Part shown: positions 43,229 to 52,561 of the stretch, piece after piece
Numbering within the stretch: the stretch's first letter is position 1
How the letters are laid out: each line of letters begins with the position of its first letter
Origin: Paenibacillus sp. PK3_47
GTDB lineage: Bacteria > Bacillota > Bacilli > Paenibacillales > Paenibacillaceae
Direction: 5' to 3'
Assembly: GCF_023520895.1 (NCBI RefSeq)
Contig: NZ_CP026029.1
Location: 62,001 to 126,000 of the forward strand
Length of the DNA stretch: 64,000 bases
Made by a program: the position numbers and the translations under genes
Notes under the pieces: model-generated
Databases searched by the model: none
What the model saw: the letters and a program-made list of their open reading frames with translations, nothing else
Told to the model about the DNA's origin: nothing

Positions 43229-44960
43229 TCAGAATCACTCCTTCCTTCCGCCATTCAGTCTGTGCGGTGAACTCTTCCAGACTGCTGCAGATGTTCGGCA
43301 TACCGAGCCTCCGGCTGAGCTCCATCAGCTGTGTTTCAGCCAGGCCTGCCCAGCGCAGCAGCCCGGCGTCCGAGAATATCTCTTCCCTGCCGCCATCGGC
43401 GATGATCCGCCCTTCGCTCATCACAATAATCCGGCTGGCCCACTCGGCCACAAGCGACATATCATGGGTTGCGATGACTACCGTCTCCACATGGCTGCGC
43501 AGCGTCTGCAGCACTTCCACCATCTCCTGCTTGGTCGAAATGTCCAGATTGGCGGTCGGCTCATCCAGCAGCATGACTGCCGGACGCACCGCCGCACCGA
43601 TGGCCAGGGATACCCGGCGCTGCTGTCCGCCGCTAAGCAGACGGGCATCGCGTTCTGCCAGTTCCCCGAGGCGGAAGGCGTTCAGCATACTGTCCACCCG
43701 TTCTTCCGTATCGGCAAGCCGGCGGGCCTTGAGATAATAGGCAATTTCGCCCCGGACCGAATCATCGATGAACATGTCCTCCGGGTTCTGGAACACATAG
43801 GACGCGATCCCTGCCAGCCGTTCCGGCGGCAGACCATTTACAGTCATGCCTTTGACGTTAACGGTCCCGCCTGTAGGGGCGGTGATTCCGGCGATCAGCT
43901 TCATTAAAGAAGATTTGCCGGCCCCGTTATTGCCGATCAGCGCAATAGACTCTCCGGCGTGCAATGTAAGATTAATGCCTTTCAGCACCGGATGGACGGT
44001 CTTGTGAATTGTCCGGTAAGACAGCATTACGTTTTCCATTTGTACAATTGGTTCAGCAGTTGCGTTATCTGCCGGAATAGAAGAGGTTTGCCCGGATAGT
44101 GCACCGTATCCGCCAGACACATCGCGGCGGCTGAAAAGCGCGCTCCCCTCTTCACTATTCATTGGATACAGTGTATGAGCCTGCTTATCCCTATCCAGCA
44201 TCCAGGCCGCTCTCGTAACATCAGGCGGATAAATGCCCATTGCCAGCAGCTCCTCCACCGAGGATAAAGCTTCGCGGACCGGCTTATGCCAGGGCAGGCT
44301 GCCTTGATCCATCAGTACAACAGTATTGCAGTACTCGGCGATAAATTCGGCATGATGCTCGATGACAACGATCGTTTTGCCATGCTGTTCATTCAGGCGG
44401 CGCAAAATATCATAGATCTGGCGGGCATGCTGCGGATCAAGCTGGGCGACCGGCTCGTCGATAACCAGGATATCCGGGTCCATCGCCAGTGCTCCGGCCA
44501 GAGCAAGCAGATGCTTCTGCCCGCCGCTGAGCTGCCAGATGAATTCGCTGCCCATACCGCTCAGTCCGGTCAGGGCCAGCGCTCGCTCGCCCCGTTCCCT
44601 GTAATCGGCCAAGCCGTAATTCAGCGGTGTAAAGCAGACATCATCCAGCACCGTCGGACGGACCAGCTGGTTCTCAAAATCCTGGTACACGTAACCGATA
44701 TGTCTCGACAGCTCGCTTACACTTTTGCCGGCGGCAGGTTCTCCCCGCAAGTTCACCTCACCACTGAAGTCCCCGGTGTAATAATGAGGAATCAGGCCGT
44801 TAAAACATTTGCACAGCGTGGATTTGCCTGAACCGTTGCTGCCGACCACCGCCACAAAATCCCCTGCACGCAGTTTCAGGGAAACCTCACGCAGCACCGG
44901 TGTTTCCGCCCCGGGATACGTAAATGTGACCTTTTGGAGTTCAAGTACAGTTTTATCCAT
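43215..44960 (-). CDS. ECF transporter ATPase, two fused nucleotide-binding domains
   Basis: 581 residues with two complete ABC ATPase modules: first Walker A GSNGSGKST, signature LSGGQKHLLALAGAL, Walker B DILVIDEPVAQLD; second GNNGAGKSS, LSGGQQRRVSLAIGA, VMLLDEPTANLD. Between them is a linker of about 70 residues. This is EcfA1-EcfA2 fused in one chain, as in some stand-alone ECF systems. ATG 44960 overlaps the end of the S-component gene by 8 bases. Confidence 0.95.
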   Translation of the reverse strand: MDKTVLELQKVTFTYPGAETPVLREVSLKLRAGDFVAVVGSNGSGKSTLCKCFNGLIPHYYTGDFSGEVNLRGEPAAGKSVSELSRHIGYVYQDFENQLVRPTVLDDVCFTPLNYGLADYRERGERALALTGLSGMGSEFIWQLSGGQKHLLALAGALAMDPDILVIDEPVAQLDPQHARQIYDILRRLNEQHGKTIVVIEHHAEFIAEYCNTVVLMDQGSLPWHKPVREALSSVEELLAMGIYPPDVTRAAWMLDRDKQAHTLYPMNSEEGSALFSRRDVSGGYGALSGQTSSIPADNATAEPIVQMENVMLSYRTIHKTVHPVLKGINLTLHAGESIALIGNNGAGKSSLMKLIAGITAPTGGTVNVKGMTVNGLPPERLAGIASYVFQNPEDMFIDDSVRGEIAYYLKARRLADTEERVDSMLNAFRLGELAERDARLLSGGQQRRVSLAIGAAVRPAVMLLDEPTANLDISTKQEMVEVLQTLRSHVETVVIATHDMSLVAEWASRIIVMSEGRIIADGGREEIFSDAGLLRWAGLAETQLMELSRRLGMPNICSSLEEFTAQTEWRKEGVILSGSC

Positions 44961-45846
44961 CCAGATGCCCTGCTTCCTTCCGTCTGCGCGCTGCACGGCG
45001 CGTCAACACGATAATGACTGCTGCGGCAATAACAGCTGCGGCTCCCATACTCAGCCAGATCAGGCTTTCCTCATGCGATTCCGCTCCCGGAAGCTCAAAC
45101 TCGCCAATGCTCCAGCCGGATTCTGACAGCAGCTCTGCCCCCATCGCCACAGCGGCAAGCACTACACCCACAATGACCAGCTTTGGCGACAGCCAGGCTC
45201 CATCCGCATATTTCATATTCCGTTCGCGCGGCTTCATGCCGAGCAGCGGTTCGATTTTGCCATACAGACGGGGTACAAGGTACATGGTCGGCAGCAGCGC
45301 GAACAGAATGCCGGAGAACAGCACATCATTCAGGAATCCTACACCTTCGATAATGACGATACTTTCAGCCAGCCCTTGAACGGCCTCCAGCTCCTCCACT
45401 CCAACCCAAACCTTAACAATGTCAATCACGGAGCTGAAAAACTGATGGATCGCCACCCCGCTGATTGCCGCAATGCCTACCTGTCTGCGGTTTTTGGGAT
45501 CGGACACCATCCGGCCTGCGGTATACATGGCGAGCGAGAAGGTAATGAACTTCTCCAGCTCACCGAGTCCGCCGAACTGGCCCAGCATCAGCTCACCGAA
45601 GATTACTTCGCCTACCGCAGCACCGACTGCCGCATACAGCGGATGGAACAGCATACAGAGCGTGAGCGGAATGAAGGCAAAATACTCTACAGACAGCTCA
45701 ACCGGCCCCAGCTGAATGCTCGGGATCAGCTCCGTGAACATGTTGGACAATCCGTAAAGTGACATGGACAGGACAAAAATCATCATTTTTTGTGACTGTG
45801 TCAGTGTGTAGCGGGTTTTCAAAGCACTCATTTGCAGCGTACTCAT
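44953..45846 (-). CDS. Putative ECF S component (substrate-binding membrane protein)
   Basis: 297 residues with about six membrane segments, a poorly conserved exterior and a C-terminal extra helix ending in RRAARRRKE. Position before ATPase and T genes, and hydrophobic layout (ELSVEYFAFIPLTLCMLFHPLYAAVGAAVGE) match S components. It lacks signatures of thiamine, riboflavin, biotin or folate proteins that I know, so the substrate is unknown. GGGGG is 11 bases before ATG 45846. Confidence 0.8.
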   Translation of the reverse strand: MSTLQMSALKTRYTLTQSQKMMIFVLSMSLYGLSNMFTELIPSIQLGPVELSVEYFAFIPLTLCMLFHPLYAAVGAAVGEVIFGELMLGQFGGLGELEKFITFSLAMYTAGRMVSDPKNRRQVGIAAISGVAIHQFFSSVIDIVKVWVGVEELEAVQGLAESIVIIEGVGFLNDVLFSGILFALLPTMYLVPRLYGKIEPLLGMKPRERNMKYADGAWLSPKLVIVGVVLAAVAMGAELLSESGWSIGEFELPGAESHEESLIWLSMGAAAVIAAAVIIVLTRRAARRRKEAGHLDG

Positions 45847-45956
45847 GAAACGATCGGCCCCCTTCAGGAATTTAACTTAAGTATAGGAAGGCCGTGTCAG
45901 CACAGCTTTGCCCGATTGTTAAACGGGTGTAATCTTTTTTCCATAAAAATTAACGC

Positions 45957-45972
45957 TGTAAAAATATTTACA
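45957..45972. promoter_or_regulatory. Dyad in the ECF/rpiR divergent region
   Basis: TGTAAA-AATA-TTTACA lies midway in the 181-base gap between the divergent S-component and RpiR genes, well placed to control both. Confidence 0.4.
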
Positions 45973-46027
45973 TCACACTGGCGCGCTACATTAAGGACAG
46001 CCATCAACCTTCAGGAGGATAACCGCC

Positions 46028-46861
46028 ATGTACAAGGACTGGAATCACCGGCCTTTTTCGCCGAATCAACGGATTATTGCCGACTTTATTCAAAAAAATG
46101 AGCTGCGCGCCCTCTACATGACCGAGCAGGAGATGGCGGACGAGCTGCAGTTAAGCATCGCTTCGGTATCCCGGTTCTGGAAAGCCGCCGGTTACAAGCA
46201 TGCCAAGGACTTCAAGAACCGTCTCCGCTTCCGCTTCGAATCCACTCCGTCGGAAAAAATGCGTGACGCCATGCAGCGGACAGACGGCGGTTCACTCCCG
46301 CAAAAGCTGCTGGACATTACCTCCCACCACCTGCATGAAACGAGCAGATACTTAAGTGACCAGCTGCTTCAAAGCGCGGTAGACGCCCTGTCTGCTGCCA
46401 GGCATATTTACGTTTACAGCCCCGGCCCCTGTGCAGGACTGGCTGAGCTTTTGGCTTACCGGATGGCCCGCTTTGGGCTGACGATCAAACGGATGGCTCC
46501 AAGCGGCCATGAGCTGATGGAAACCCTGATGCATGCCGGTAAAAAGGATGTTGTGCTCGTGTTCGGTTTTGTGCAGCTGCTGCCGGAAACGGAGGTCATT
46601 CTGGACCATGCCCGTGAAGGCGGATATACCGTCATCCTGATCACGGACCGGCTGGTCTTCCCCCGCTCCCAGGATGCTGACATTGTGCTCTACGCCGGGC
46701 GCGGCGAAGTATGGGAATTTCACTCCATGGTCGGCCCCACTTACATTGTTGAAAATCTGATTCTCGGCGTGGGGCTGCAGCATAAGGAGGGCAGTCTGCG
46801 CAAGCTGGATAAGCTGCAGCAGCTGCGCGCGCGGTACGGCGGGAAGCTGCCGCGTAGTTGA
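46028..46861 (+). CDS. RpiR/MurR family transcriptional regulator
   Basis: 277 residues: N-terminal RpiR helix-turn-helix (YMTEQEMADELQLSIASVSRFW) and C-terminal SIS domain (ARHIYVYSPGPCAGLAELLAYRMARFG; GKKDVVLVFGF) that binds a phosphosugar. CAGGAGGATAACC precedes ATG 46028. Divergent from the ECF operon, so it likely controls it; a SIS domain hints that the imported or processed ligand is a sugar phosphate derivative. Confidence 0.93.
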   Translation: MYKDWNHRPFSPNQRIIADFIQKNELRALYMTEQEMADELQLSIASVSRFWKAAGYKHAKDFKNRLRFRFESTPSEKMRDAMQRTDGGSLPQKLLDITSHHLHETSRYLSDQLLQSAVDALSAARHIYVYSPGPCAGLAELLAYRMARFGLTIKRMAPSGHELMETLMHAGKKDVVLVFGFVQLLPETEVILDHAREGGYTVILITDRLVFPRSQDADIVLYAGRGEVWEFHSMVGPTYIVENLILGVGLQHKEGSLRKLDKLQQLRARYGGKLPRS

Positions 46862-46899
46862 GGGGATGAGCCGGGTTTAGCTGTGATAAAAAACAAAGT

Positions 46900-46948
46900 A
46901 AAGACGCCCAGAACAGGATTTTCGGATCCCGCCTTTGGGCGTCTTTTT
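46900..46948. terminator. Terminator between rpiR and the metal-dependent hydrolase gene
   Basis: AAAGACGCCCA (46900-46910) pairs with TGGGCGTCTTTTT (46936-46948); convergent genes flank it. Confidence 0.88.
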
Positions 46949-46989
46949 ACCATACAATCTATACAGCTGTAAGCTAAGGGCTGTTTCTC

Positions 46990-47679
46990 TTACAGTTCCA
47001 GAGTCCCGCCATATTCCAGTGCTGTGCCTTTGATTCCTTCCTTATTCAGAGCATCCACAAAAGCTGCCACATCCTGGCGGATCACCGGGAACGTGTTGTA
47101 ATGCACCGGCAGCACCTGCTTGGCATTCAGCCATTTGGCCGCAATCAGCGCATGCTCCGGCCCCATTGTGAAATGTCCGCCCATCGGAAGGATTGCCAGG
47201 TCGATATTGTAGAGCTCGCCGAACATTTTCATATCACTGAACAGCCCGGTATCGCCTGCATGCAGGATCGTTTTGCCTTCGGCTTCAATAATGTATCCGG
47301 CCGGCATGCCGCCATATATAATCTGCTGCTCATCGTCCAGCGTAATGCCGCTGGTGTGGAAGGCGTGAATCATCGTTGCTTTGGCAAATCCGAGATCTAC
47401 CGTTCCCCCGATGTTCATCCCGATCGTCTCCGCGCCCTTCCATCCGATATAGGTAGCGAGCTCCACAGTGGCGACCACCGGAGCGTTGTTGCTGATCGCA
47501 ATCGGCGCAGCATCCAGAATATGATCCATATGCGAGTGCGTCAAAAGAACCGCATCCGTCTTGATCTCCTCAGGCTTTACAACCGCAGCGGGATTGCCGC
47601 TAATAAAGGGATCGATAATCAGCGACTTCTCGCCTACCTCAATCTGTACACAGGAATGGCCATGAAAAATAATCTTCAT
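46990..47679 (-). CDS. UPF0173 metal-dependent hydrolase (YtkL-like)
   Basis: 229 residues, metallo-beta-lactamase fold: FHGHSCVQIEVGEKSLIIDPF, LTHSHMDHI (HxHxDH), HAGDTGLF and GGHFTMGPEHA supply metal ligands. Function not settled for the family. AAGGGAG before the ATG. Monocistronic. Confidence 0.93.
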   Translation of the reverse strand: MKIIFHGHSCVQIEVGEKSLIIDPFISGNPAAVVKPEEIKTDAVLLTHSHMDHILDAAPIAISNNAPVVATVELATYIGWKGAETIGMNIGGTVDLGFAKATMIHAFHTSGITLDDEQQIIYGGMPAGYIIEAEGKTILHAGDTGLFSDMKMFGELYNIDLAILPMGGHFTMGPEHALIAAKWLNAKQVLPVHYNTFPVIRQDVAAFVDALNKEGIKGTALEYGGTLEL

Positions 47680-47919
47680 CTCACATCTCTCCCTTTCTTC
47701 TATTCTGAAAATTACGGCGTCCCGGACAGAGCCTTAGCGCCGCCGATATGCGGCATAGGTTGTCCAACAAATAAAGGACTTGACGTGCAAAAGCATATTA
47801 TTTTACGTAACCGCCTGTCAAGTGAGGCCGCACCCATCTCAACCGTTGCAGATGACCGTTTGGCGTGGTTTTTTTTGGGGGCCAAGGCCTGTTTGGTGGG
47901 CCGCGCCTACGCTTTAATT

Positions 47920-48115
47920 GCATTTCGTGCAGCTAAAATGATCAGTAATAAAGCTTGAGCGGTTTTAATTGCAGTCTCTGCAGTTAAAAACAGCTATTAC
48001 CCGTAAAAAGCTAGTTTCCGCCACTTTTACCTGCACAAAATACAGTTAAACTTCTAAACTCTACTTTACGCAGCTTTTTAACTGTAGAAAATACACTTAT
48101 CTGCGTTGTGCCATA
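47920..48115. repeat. Hairpin-rich intergenic element, looser relative
   Basis: The gap 47680-48302 has no gene. It carries short imperfect hairpins spaced 30-50 bases apart: AATTGCA-TTTC-GTGCAGCT, AATTGCAG-TC-TCTGCAGTT, CTGCAC-AAA-ATACAGTT and AACTGTA-GAAAA-TACACTT, each followed or preceded by TTAAA. Layout resembles the elements at 8 and 41 kb but sequence identity is low. Confidence 0.45.
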
Positions 48116-48226
48116 CAGGCTCTTAGTCCATTATGTCATTGTCCGCCCCCTCTTTGGCGCTTAAATCATCTGAAGTGACGAGAACAGGCTGGATGAATGC
48201 CAATTGTGAAAATAGTCAAACTCCTC

Positions 48227-48277
48227 TTGCCAACTATATCGGCTGCCGTTATACTAATTATATCGGTTGACGATATA
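48227..48277 (+). promoter_or_regulatory. padR promoter and operator
   Basis: TTGCCA (48227-48232), 17 bases, TATACT (48250-48255). Just downstream TATATCG-GTTGA-CGATATA (48259-48277... arms 48259-48265 and 48271-48277) is a perfect 7-base dyad at the likely start point. Another TATATCGG sits in the spacer, suggesting two repressor sites and autoregulation. Confidence 0.65.
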
Positions 48278-48302
48278 ACGGTGGACGATAGGGAGGGATC
48301 AC

Positions 48303-48626
48303 ATGTCAGGAGACAAAGGCAGCTTGGCGCTTACGGAGGCCGTATTTTATATCCTGCTGTCACTGCACCAGCCTATGCACGGGTATGGCATCATGCAGAA
48401 TGTGGAGCAACTGAGCGGCGGACGGGTAATGCTTGCGGCGGGAACTTTATATGGGGCTATTAATACACTTGTTGAACGAGGCTGGATTACAGCTTTGCCC
48501 GGTGAGGGGAACTCCAGAAAGAAGGAATATCTGATCACAGAAAGCGGGAAAACCGCGGCTGACGTTGAGCTGGTCCGGTTGAAGGAACTGGTGGACAACG
48601 GTACCAGAATTATGGGAGGTCGCTAA
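48303..48626 (+). CDS. PadR family transcriptional regulator
   Basis: 107 residues, PadR winged helix: ALTEAVFYILLSLHQPMHGYGIMQ, GTLYGAINTLVERGWI, NSRKKEYLITESGK. Short type lacking the long dimerisation helix extension. ATG 48303 follows GGGAGGG. Adjacent DUF2812 gene starts two bases after the stop, the common PadR-DUF2812 pair. Confidence 0.94.
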   Translation: MSGDKGSLALTEAVFYILLSLHQPMHGYGIMQNVEQLSGGRVMLAAGTLYGAINTLVERGWITALPGEGNSRKKEYLITESGKTAADVELVRLKELVDNGTRIMGGR

Positions 48627-48628
48627 GA

Positions 48629-49219
48629 ATGAAGTCAGAATACTATAAGTTATTTACGATCGGCCAGCATGAAAAGGAAGAAGCCTGGCTGAATGAGATG
48701 TCCGGCAAGGGGCTTGTGCTCTCGGAGGTTCAGGTGCCCAAGTATATTTTTAAGCAGGATACTCCCGGAAAATATGTTTACCGCCTTGAACTGCTGGAGC
48801 ATCTGCCTTCCCATCCGGAGAGCAAAAACTACATTCAATTCCTGGAGGAGACCGGTATCGAATATATAGGCGCTTTTAAGCGTTGGGTATATTTCAGGAA
48901 GCCTGCGAAGAATGGAGCATTCGAGCTCTACTCTGACATGGATTCCAAAATCAAACATTATGAGCGCATAACCACGCTGGCCAATGTATTGTCCGCTAGT
49001 ATAATTGTCCTGATTATCCTCCTGTTAGGTCTGGCCTGGCGGATGAATGAGGCTTCCTCCTTTTGGTCACAGTACACTGATTTAGAAAATGGCCTGCTGT
49101 ATCCTTATTGGTTCTGGAGTGCCGCTTTGCTGGTTCTGGTGATTCTTATCCAGTGGATCGTCATACCTGTAAGGAAATCAGTCCGTGTGCTGAAGAAGGA
49201 AAGTATGCTCCGGGAATAG
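48629..49219 (+). CDS. DUF2812 membrane protein
   Basis: 196 residues. N-terminal soluble DUF2812 (FTIGQHEKEEAWLNEMSGKGLVL, GKYVYRLELLEHL, RWVYFRKP) of about 110 residues, then two membrane segments (about 115-137 and 160-182). Partner of PadR in many Firmicutes; probably a membrane sensor or effector relieving PadR, but that is unproven. Confidence 0.88.
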   Translation: MKSEYYKLFTIGQHEKEEAWLNEMSGKGLVLSEVQVPKYIFKQDTPGKYVYRLELLEHLPSHPESKNYIQFLEETGIEYIGAFKRWVYFRKPAKNGAFELYSDMDSKIKHYERITTLANVLSASIIVLIILLLGLAWRMNEASSFWSQYTDLENGLLYPYWFWSAALLVLVILIQWIVIPVRKSVRVLKKESMLRE

Positions 49220-49293
49220 GCTTGGAATGACCGTTTGCCTGGTTTGCTTGGAAAATGTACGGTTCAGCTCTGTGAGCGAATGCTTGCGGAGGC

Positions 49294-49332
49294 ACAAAAA
49301 GGAGCAGCAGCTATGCGCTGTGCTCCTTTGTT
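49294..49332. terminator. Terminator, DUF2812 and YyaL-type genes
   Basis: AAAGGAGCA (49298-49306), 14-base loop, TGCTCCTTT (49321-49329), between convergent genes. Confidence 0.8.
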
Positions 49333-49344
49333 ATGGTTGTGCGC

Positions 49345-51438
49345 CTACTCCTTTGCGGCCAGCAATTCCTTAACCGCCTCCAGACTTGTGAGCGGCTGGC
49401 GGCAGGCAAAGTTGCGGCATTCATAAGCTGTAGCCTTGCCTTCAATCGCCGGCTTATCTGCCAGATGCGGAAGCAGCTTGACCAGTTCCCCTTCCCCGCC
49501 GTCCTCCCAATTAACCAGCAGGGCTGCGTCCGGAAGGTACACCTGCTGTACTTGGGCAAGCATACTGTGCAGCGCCGAATCTTCCCGTTTGCCGGACAGT
49601 ACCCACTCCCTTCCTCCTGAGATCATGGCCAGATGAGCCTGCAGGTACATTGAATATCCCGGCGGATATTCAGATGCAGCAGAAGCCAGTACCGCAGCGG
49701 TCCGCTCGGCGATAGCCTTCAGCTCTACATCCTGGGTGATCACCGACAGCTTCCACAGCATCCGTGCTGCTACGGAATTGCCGGAAGGAATCGCTCCGTC
49801 ATACCACTCCTTGGAACGGATCGGCAGCGGTTCGCCATCATGGCCCGTAAAGTGGAACCCGCCGCCATCCTGATCATGGAACAGCTCCAGCAGACCATCC
49901 TTCAGTACAAGCGCCCGCTCAAGATAAAGTGCCTGTCCGGTCGCTTCATACAGCTCGGTTAATCCCCAGATCATGAATGCATAATCATCGACATACGCCG
50001 GGATCGCCGATTCACCGTCACGGTAACGGGCCAGCAGTCTGCCATCCTCCCGCCGCAGCTTGTCCCAGATAAAATCTGCTGCCGCCCCGGCAGCTTTGGC
50101 ATACTCCGGCTGCTGCAAGGCTTTGGCTCCTTTGGCAAGCGCTGCGATCATCAGGCCGTTCCAGGAAGTCAGCACCTTGTCATCCTTGGACGGATGAATC
50201 CGCTGCTCCCGGTAGGCGAACAGCTTTTCACGCCATTCCTCCATCCGGGTCTTCAGGCCAAGCGGGTTCATTCCCAGACTCTCGGCTATATCTTCAGGGA
50301 GGCCTTTGAGCAGATTGGGAATATTGGCCCCTTCGAAGTTGCCTTCAGGCGTAATCCCGTACACATTACAATAAGAATGCATATCTTCGAGTCCCAGCGC
50401 TTCCTCAATCTCCTCCCGGGTAAAAACATAGAACTTTCCTTCTACACCTTCAGAATCTGCATCCTCCGCACAGTAAAACGCGCCTTCAGCCGAAGTCATA
50501 TCACGCTTCACATACGTAAATATCTTCTCGGCGATCTCTGCATACAGCGGTTTACCCGTAAGCTGAAAAGCTTCCAGATAAGTAATAGCGAGCAGCGCAT
50601 TATCGTAGAGCATTTTCTCAAAATGCGGCACCAGCCACTCCCGGTCTGTAGAATAACGCGAAAACCCGAAGCCGATATGGTCATACATGCCGCCCTGGAA
50701 CATCGCTTCCAGCGTCTTCTCCACCATCCGCAGCGCATCCGGCTGCTTGTACGCCTCACTATAGGCTAACAGGAACGACAAATTGTGCGGTGTCGGGAAC
50801 TTCGGCGCACTGCCGAATCCGCCATATTCCTCGTCGAACTGGCTGCGGTATTCCTCATAGGCCGCATGCAGCAGTTCTTCGCCGGGAATGGCTCCCGGTT
50901 CTGCAGACTGTGCATTTTTACGGTCCAACGCCTGTAAATCTTCGAGCAGTTCATCGCCCAGCTTCTCCAAAGCCGCGCCGTCCTGCTGCCACTTACTATG
51001 GATCTGCTCCAGCACATCCATCAGCCCGATCCGCCCAAACATCCGCCGTTTCGGAAAATACGTCCCCGCATAAAACGGCTTCTTATCCGGTGTCAGCAGT
51101 ACCGTCAGCGGCCAACCTCCGCTCCCCGTCAGCGCCTGACACACCGACATATACAGCGCATCGATATCCGGCCGCTCTTCGCGGTCGACTTTGATGGCTA
51201 CGTAGTTGTTGTTGAGCAGTTCTGCGACTTCTTGATCCTCGAAGGATTCCCGCTCCATTACGTGGCACCAATGGCAAGTCGAATAGCCGATTGACAGGAA
51301 TACCGGCTTATTTTCAGACTTTGCTTTTGCAAAAGCCTCATCTCCCCACGGATACCAATCCACGGGATTATGGGCGTGCTGTAACAGGTATGGGGATTTT
51401 TCATTGGCTAATCTGTTGGGTACGTTTCGTGTTGTCAT
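49345..51438 (-). CDS. YyaL-type thioredoxin-domain / DUF255 protein
   Basis: 697 residues: N-terminal thioredoxin-like DUF255 ([26 protein letters not shown] at 55-58) and a long (alpha/alpha)-barrel resembling N-acylglucosamine epimerase or cellulase-like folds. Homologue of B. subtilis YyaL and human SPATA20; role unknown. ATG 51438 follows AAAGAGGTG; longer reading to 51477 lacks support. Confidence 0.93.
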   Translation of the reverse strand: MTTRNVPNRLANEKSPYLLQHAHNPVDWYPWGDEAFAKAKSENKPVFLSIGYSTCHWCHVMERESFEDQEVAELLNNNYVAIKVDREERPDIDALYMSVCQALTGSGGWPLTVLLTPDKKPFYAGTYFPKRRMFGRIGLMDVLEQIHSKWQQDGAALEKLGDELLEDLQALDRKNAQSAEPGAIPGEELLHAAYEEYRSQFDEEYGGFGSAPKFPTPHNLSFLLAYSEAYKQPDALRMVEKTLEAMFQGGMYDHIGFGFSRYSTDREWLVPHFEKMLYDNALLAITYLEAFQLTGKPLYAEIAEKIFTYVKRDMTSAEGAFYCAEDADSEGVEGKFYVFTREEIEEALGLEDMHSYCNVYGITPEGNFEGANIPNLLKGLPEDIAESLGMNPLGLKTRMEEWREKLFAYREQRIHPSKDDKVLTSWNGLMIAALAKGAKALQQPEYAKAAGAAADFIWDKLRREDGRLLARYRDGESAIPAYVDDYAFMIWGLTELYEATGQALYLERALVLKDGLLELFHDQDGGGFHFTGHDGEPLPIRSKEWYDGAIPSGNSVAARMLWKLSVITQDVELKAIAERTAAVLASAASEYPPGYSMYLQAHLAMISGGREWVLSGKREDSALHSMLAQVQQVYLPDAALLVNWEDGGEGELVKLLPHLADKPAIEGKATAYECRNFACRQPLTSLEAVKELLAAKE

Positions 51439-51730
51439 AGGGGTCACCTCTTTTTCCGATTTTGGGTAAAGACACACTTAGGGTTAGTTTACCCAAAAAG
51501 GTGGAGCAGGGCTCAGTTACCAAACTACTTCAGCTGACTTCCCCCCTGTCATTGATCCGTACACCTTGACTGCTACTAAAAAGGATGTGCCGGGTTTAGG
51601 CTTCCTGCACATCCAAAATGTAAATGGTTTCTCAATTTTCGGATGAAATTTTGTATTTGAAATGACTCGATACTCATGATAGTTTACACTTATCTGCTTT
51701 GAACACTAAATAAATGAAAGGTAAATTAGT

Positions 51731-52222
51731 ATGCCTTTAATTAAACACGATATTTTTATCAATGCACCTATCAACGTTTGTTTTGACCTTGCGAGAGACG
51801 TAGATGTACACACAGTAACAACAATCAAAACAAAGGAAAGAGCGATTGATGGTGTTACAGTTGGACTGATGGAAAATGGCGATACAGTCACTTGGGAAGC
51901 CACCCATCTTGGAGTAAAGCAAAAATTAACTGCTAAGATAATAGAGATGGAAAAACCATATAAATTTACAGATGTTATGGTAAAGGGAGTATTCCACTCA
52001 TTTACACATACACACGAATTTATAGAAAGTGGCACAGGGACTATTATGAAAGATATCTTTTATTATAAATCTCCTTTTGGCATTCTTGGAGTAATTGCTG
52101 ATAGATTATTTTTAGAAAAATATATGAGAAATTTCATTGTAAAACGTGCAAAAGAATTAAAAAGGATAGCTGAAAAAATGGAACCACATCAGTATTCTTT
52201 TTTAGAAAAATCAACCTTATAA
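51731..52222 (+). CDS. SRPBCC-fold protein
   Basis: 163 residues with a START/SRPBCC-like pattern (HDIFINAPINVCFDLARDVDVH, WEATHLGVKQKLTAKIIEME, FTHTHEFIES, MKDIFYYKSPFG). Such folds bind hydrophobic ligands in a cavity. AAAGGT is 9 bases before ATG. It is clearly AT-richer than neighbouring genes, suggesting acquisition. Confidence 0.85.
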   Translation: MPLIKHDIFINAPINVCFDLARDVDVHTVTTIKTKERAIDGVTVGLMENGDTVTWEATHLGVKQKLTAKIIEMEKPYKFTDVMVKGVFHSFTHTHEFIESGTGTIMKDIFYYKSPFGILGVIADRLFLEKYMRNFIVKRAKELKRIAEKMEPHQYSFLEKSTL

Positions 52223-52500
52223 TTTAACAGAGCCTTTCTATAAAAGATATCTCAATTGTTTGTATAACTTATACCATTGTCTGAGTCATAATCTGTTTCA
52301 TTTTAGATTGATTTCATTTAATGCTCCCAATAAGTTCCGCTTGAAATCGTGCTAAAAATTATTCGAACGAACCAACCAGAAAACACCCTACCCTAAATCC
52401 TCGTTCAGTTAAATGAAATATGACATGCACTTGTGTTATTCCACTTGTGTTATTCCTATAGCGTAGTTCCTTGTCTGTAGTTATCTTATTCACGCATATA

Positions 52501-52543
52501 AAAAAACGGCGCAAAAGCCTACACCTAGGCCATCCGCGCCGTT
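52501..52543 (-). terminator. Terminator after GH5 gene
   Basis: AACGGCGC and GCGCCGTT flank a 23-base loop; on minus the stem ends in TTTTTT. The rest of the gap 52223-52561 shows only AT-rich DNA and a tandem CACTTGTGTTATTC duplication near 52430-52458. Confidence 0.85.
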
Positions 52544-52561
52544 ACTATAAACAACTAATTA

